A stretch of 33,403 nt of DNA from Gammaproteobacteria bacterium (GTDB taxonomy: Bacteria > Pseudomonadota > Gammaproteobacteria > JAABTG01): assembly GCA_034522055.1 (NCBI GenBank), contig JAXHLS010000001.1, positions 1-33,403 on the forward strand. The letters run 5' to 3'. Both the position numbers and the translations under genes were made by a program. The notes under the pieces are model-generated. The model was not told the DNA's origin. It worked only from the letters and a program-made list of their open reading frames with translations, and did not search any database. Positions 31,623 through 33,403 of this stretch are shown here, piece by piece; the first letter of the stretch is position 1, and each line of letters opens with the position of its first letter.

Positions 31623-33180
31623 CAACGGTGTCCGCCCTGCCTCACAGGTACGCCATCAACATGGGGCGTAGCTGGCTCTCATAGAGCGCCAGGGAGGCGG
31701 GTTTGTGAAAACAGTGTTTGAAGAACCTCAGCACTTGGCGGCTCACCTTGGAGGTATAGCGGAACACCGGGGTGCTCCAGTCGGGGCGGTCGGTCCCGTC
31801 TGTTGCCGCGGTCTGCCGGCGGTCCTGTTTGCGCAGGGCTTTCTCGTCCTCGACGCCGTGCTGACCCATGGTGCGGTGCACCAGCATGGCCACGAGGAGG
31901 GAGGTGATGATGGCCAGACGCACCTGGTTGTCGATGGCCACGACACTGGCGCCCCAGGCCTTGGCCTGGCTGAAGTCGTTCTTCCAGGTATCGAAGCACT
32001 TCTCCTCTTCCCAGCGGCGGGAATACAGGAAGGCGACGAGGCCGGGCTCGAGGTCGAAGTCGTTGGTGAGGAACTCCACGAGGCGGCCGCGCCGGGAGCA
32101 GAAGGTGACCAGCCGCCAGAAGGCCTGGGAGCTGCCCAGGGTGATACGCAAGTCCTTCACGATGCCTTCGTTGACGGCGATGTCGGCCACCGGCAGGGTC
32201 TCGGTGGAATCGATGCGCAGGTTCTTTTTCATGCGGGTCACCAGCGTCACGCCCAGGCCCTTCTTCTTCTGGTCCCAGAAGCGGGCGTCGATGAAGGCGC
32301 GGTCGACGAGCCACAGGGCCTTCCTGTGCCGGGTCATGGCTTGTTCGTTGGCGTCATAGTCCCGCAGCAAGGTGGTCTCGTGGCGATTGCGGGTATCGAC
32401 ATAGACATCCGCGGGGCACCCCAGGCGCACGTCGTAGAAGCTCAGCAGCGCATGGCCCTTGGGGTTGTCCTCACCGCCCTGGCGGGGCGTGCGGCGCCCG
32501 TAGTGGGCGCTCTCGTGCTGATAGGTGCCGTCGGTCGCGTACACGGGGCGCCCCGCCAGCTCGGCAAATCCGGCCAAGCGGTCGGGCAGTACCGCCCGGG
32601 CCTCGCTCCGCAACGGCCCCATCATGGCACTGACCACGTCGCGGCGACGCCGCGACGCCAGGGCATCGGACCAAGTGGAGCGGGCCAGGGGTGCCTGCGG
32701 GCTTTGCGTCGGGTCCAGATGCAGCAACGACTGCACCTGCTCGCGCAGCGAGGGCATGCCCTGCAGATGACGCAGTACGCCCAGGCTGATAAAGGTGTAC
32801 ATGTCCAGCACGCTCGTATTGGCATTGGCGTTGCGCAGGCGCGCCAACGCCTCGGAAACGGGGATCAGCAGTTCGCCCAGGACGGTCTCGTTCAGGATAT
32901 GGTTCATTAAGGCTTTCATTCGCTCACTACGCATGAAGTTCTCCGATAAGTTGTTGTTTCTACAACACATATCGCGAACACCCTGGAGAACCTTTGTCAA
33001 GTACTTTTTGACATTTTTTCGAAATTATTTTCCCGACCCAATATCTGGCACCATAGCGCCATCGAATTGCCGAGGGTGTATTTTTCATAAAACATCGTGA
33101 ATAGCGACCTGCGCAGCTCCATATGCCCCCCTCGCGGTCACTTTATTGACTCCGGGCCAGAATTAGTCCGGACACCGTTG
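31623..33180 (-). mobile_element. Complete IS4-family-like insertion sequence (1558 bp)
   Basis: The element is bounded by perfect 12-bp terminal inverted repeats, CAACGGTGTCCG (31623-31634) and CGGACACCGTTG (33169-33180), and flanked by a 9-bp direct repeat, CTTTCGTAT. It carries one intact transposase gene on the minus strand. The intact ends, intact gene and perfect duplication point to a recent insertion. It sits inside the right part of a foldback repeat element. Confidence 0.93.
31642..32934 (-). CDS. IS4-type DDE transposase
   Basis: A 430-residue transposase. The DDE residues are Asp135 (VYATDGTYQHE), Asp211 (LWLVDRAFIDARF) and Glu311; the last lies in YSRRWEEEKCFDTWK (304-318), an exact fit to the IS4-family Y-(2)-R-(3)-E-(6)-K signature. 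The start is ATG 32934 because GGAGA lies 7 bp upstream; an in-frame ATG at 33000 would add 22 residues without that site. The gene ends about 19 bp inside the left inverted repeat. Strand of the gene is opposite to nadC, and no disruption is seen, so it should be active. Confidence 0.93.
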   Translation of the reverse strand: MRSERMKALMNHILNETVLGELLIPVSEALARLRNANANTSVLDMYTFISLGVLRHLQGMPSLREQVQSLLHLDPTQSPQAPLARSTWSDALASRRRRDVVSAMMGPLRSEARAVLPDRLAGFAELAGRPVYATDGTYQHESAHYGRRTPRQGGEDNPKGHALLSFYDVRLGCPADVYVDTRNRHETTLLRDYDANEQAMTRHRKALWLVDRAFIDARFWDQKKKGLGVTLVTRMKKNLRIDSTETLPVADIAVNEGIVKDLRITLGSSQAFWRLVTFCSRRGRLVEFLTNDFDLEPGLVAFLYSRRWEEEKCFDTWKNDFSQAKAWGASVVAIDNQVRLAIITSLLVAMLVHRTMGQHGVEDEKALRKQDRRQTAATDGTDRPDWSTPVFRYTSKVSRQVLRFFKHCFHKPASLALYESQLRPMLMAYL

Positions 33181-33189
33181 CTTTCGTAT
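33181..33189. repeat. Target-site duplication, right copy
   Basis: CTTTCGTAT, identical to 31614-31622; together they mark the insertion point. Confidence 0.9.
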
Positions 33190-33403
33190 CTTTCGCGTAT
33201 TTCGTGGTTAAAGAAAAATCAATCGCGGCATCCAGGGCGCACCGCGGCGCGCCGAAACGGGGCAACCTCCCGGCCCGTGCCCCGGGAGGGGGCAAAGGGA
33301 CCGCCGCCACCCGCCATGGGCACGGGCCTACATGAAGGGATTTCAGCGACTTGCCCGCCCCAACCGGCGGCGGGGGAGGCTGGCAGGGTAATTGCTACCC
33401 ACA
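33181..33403. other. Right arm of interrupted repeat element C, then unassigned sequence
   Basis: 33181-33212 is the displaced right arm of element C (complement of the ACGAAA..CGCGAAAG arm). From about 33220 to the window end I see GC-rich DNA with no supported gene. Confidence 0.65.

Overview
This is a GC-rich, gene-dense bacterial window. The set of genes points to a gammaproteobacterium, and I would guess a Chromatiales/Ectothiorhodospiraceae-like sulfur or halo(alkali)philic lineage. The reasons are: a cysS / ppiA / ppiB / lpxH neighbourhood typical of Gammaproteobacteria, ampD and nadC, a tRNA Pro(UGG)-Arg(UCU)-His(GUG) operon, and two different membrane systems of the cation/proton antiporter type. 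The phylum is well supported; the order-level placement is inference.

Layout. 1-648: non-coding, with hairpins and short repeats. 649-4475 (+): a beta-carbonic-anhydrase-fold protein of the carbonyl-sulfide-hydrolase-like type, an FmdB-type zinc ribbon protein, a sigma-54 activator with a cysteine-containing sensor domain, and a histone-deacetylase-family amidohydrolase. 4739-5426 (-): a tRNA operon with a strong promoter and terminator, whose middle gene, tRNA-Arg(UCU), is split inside the anticodon by a roughly 250-nt group I intron. 5534-11559: housekeeping genes (folD, a small Pro/Ala-rich protein with two DSVLRRH motifs, a NifX-like protein, cysS, ppiA, ppiB, lpxH and a PanE-like protein). 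11662-21362 (+): a compact, overlapping operon of Mrp/Mbh-type antiporter subunits (E, F, G, MbhD-like, fused MbhE-MnhB, C and three D/NuoN-like subunits) followed by a P-type cation ATPase. The second D-like gene and the ATPase each carry one frameshift. 21369-23644 (-): a histidine phosphatase, AmpD and an EgtD-like histidine methyltransferase. 23751-24490: a BrnT/BrnA toxin-antitoxin pair lying between two copies of a REP-like repeat. 24819-27771 (-): two DUF1538 membrane proteins, a PII-like protein, a CBS-domain protein and a secreted ankyrin protein, probably one ion-transport and sensing cassette. 27846-31248 (+): a membrane-anchored retropepsin-like protease, a REP-hairpin cluster, an AGCS sodium/amino-acid symporter and nadC. 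31249-33403: foldback repeat elements, one of them split by a complete IS4-type insertion sequence with 12-bp inverted repeats and a 9-bp target duplication.

The most noteworthy items are the group I intron within tRNA-Arg(UCU), the DUF1538-PII-CBS-ankyrin cassette, the foldback repeat family with its IS insertion, the unusual three-D-subunit Mrp/Mbh operon coupled to a P-type ATPase, and the possible COS/CS2 hydrolase beside a cysteine-sensor sigma-54 regulator. No CRISPR array, rRNA or prophage was seen.
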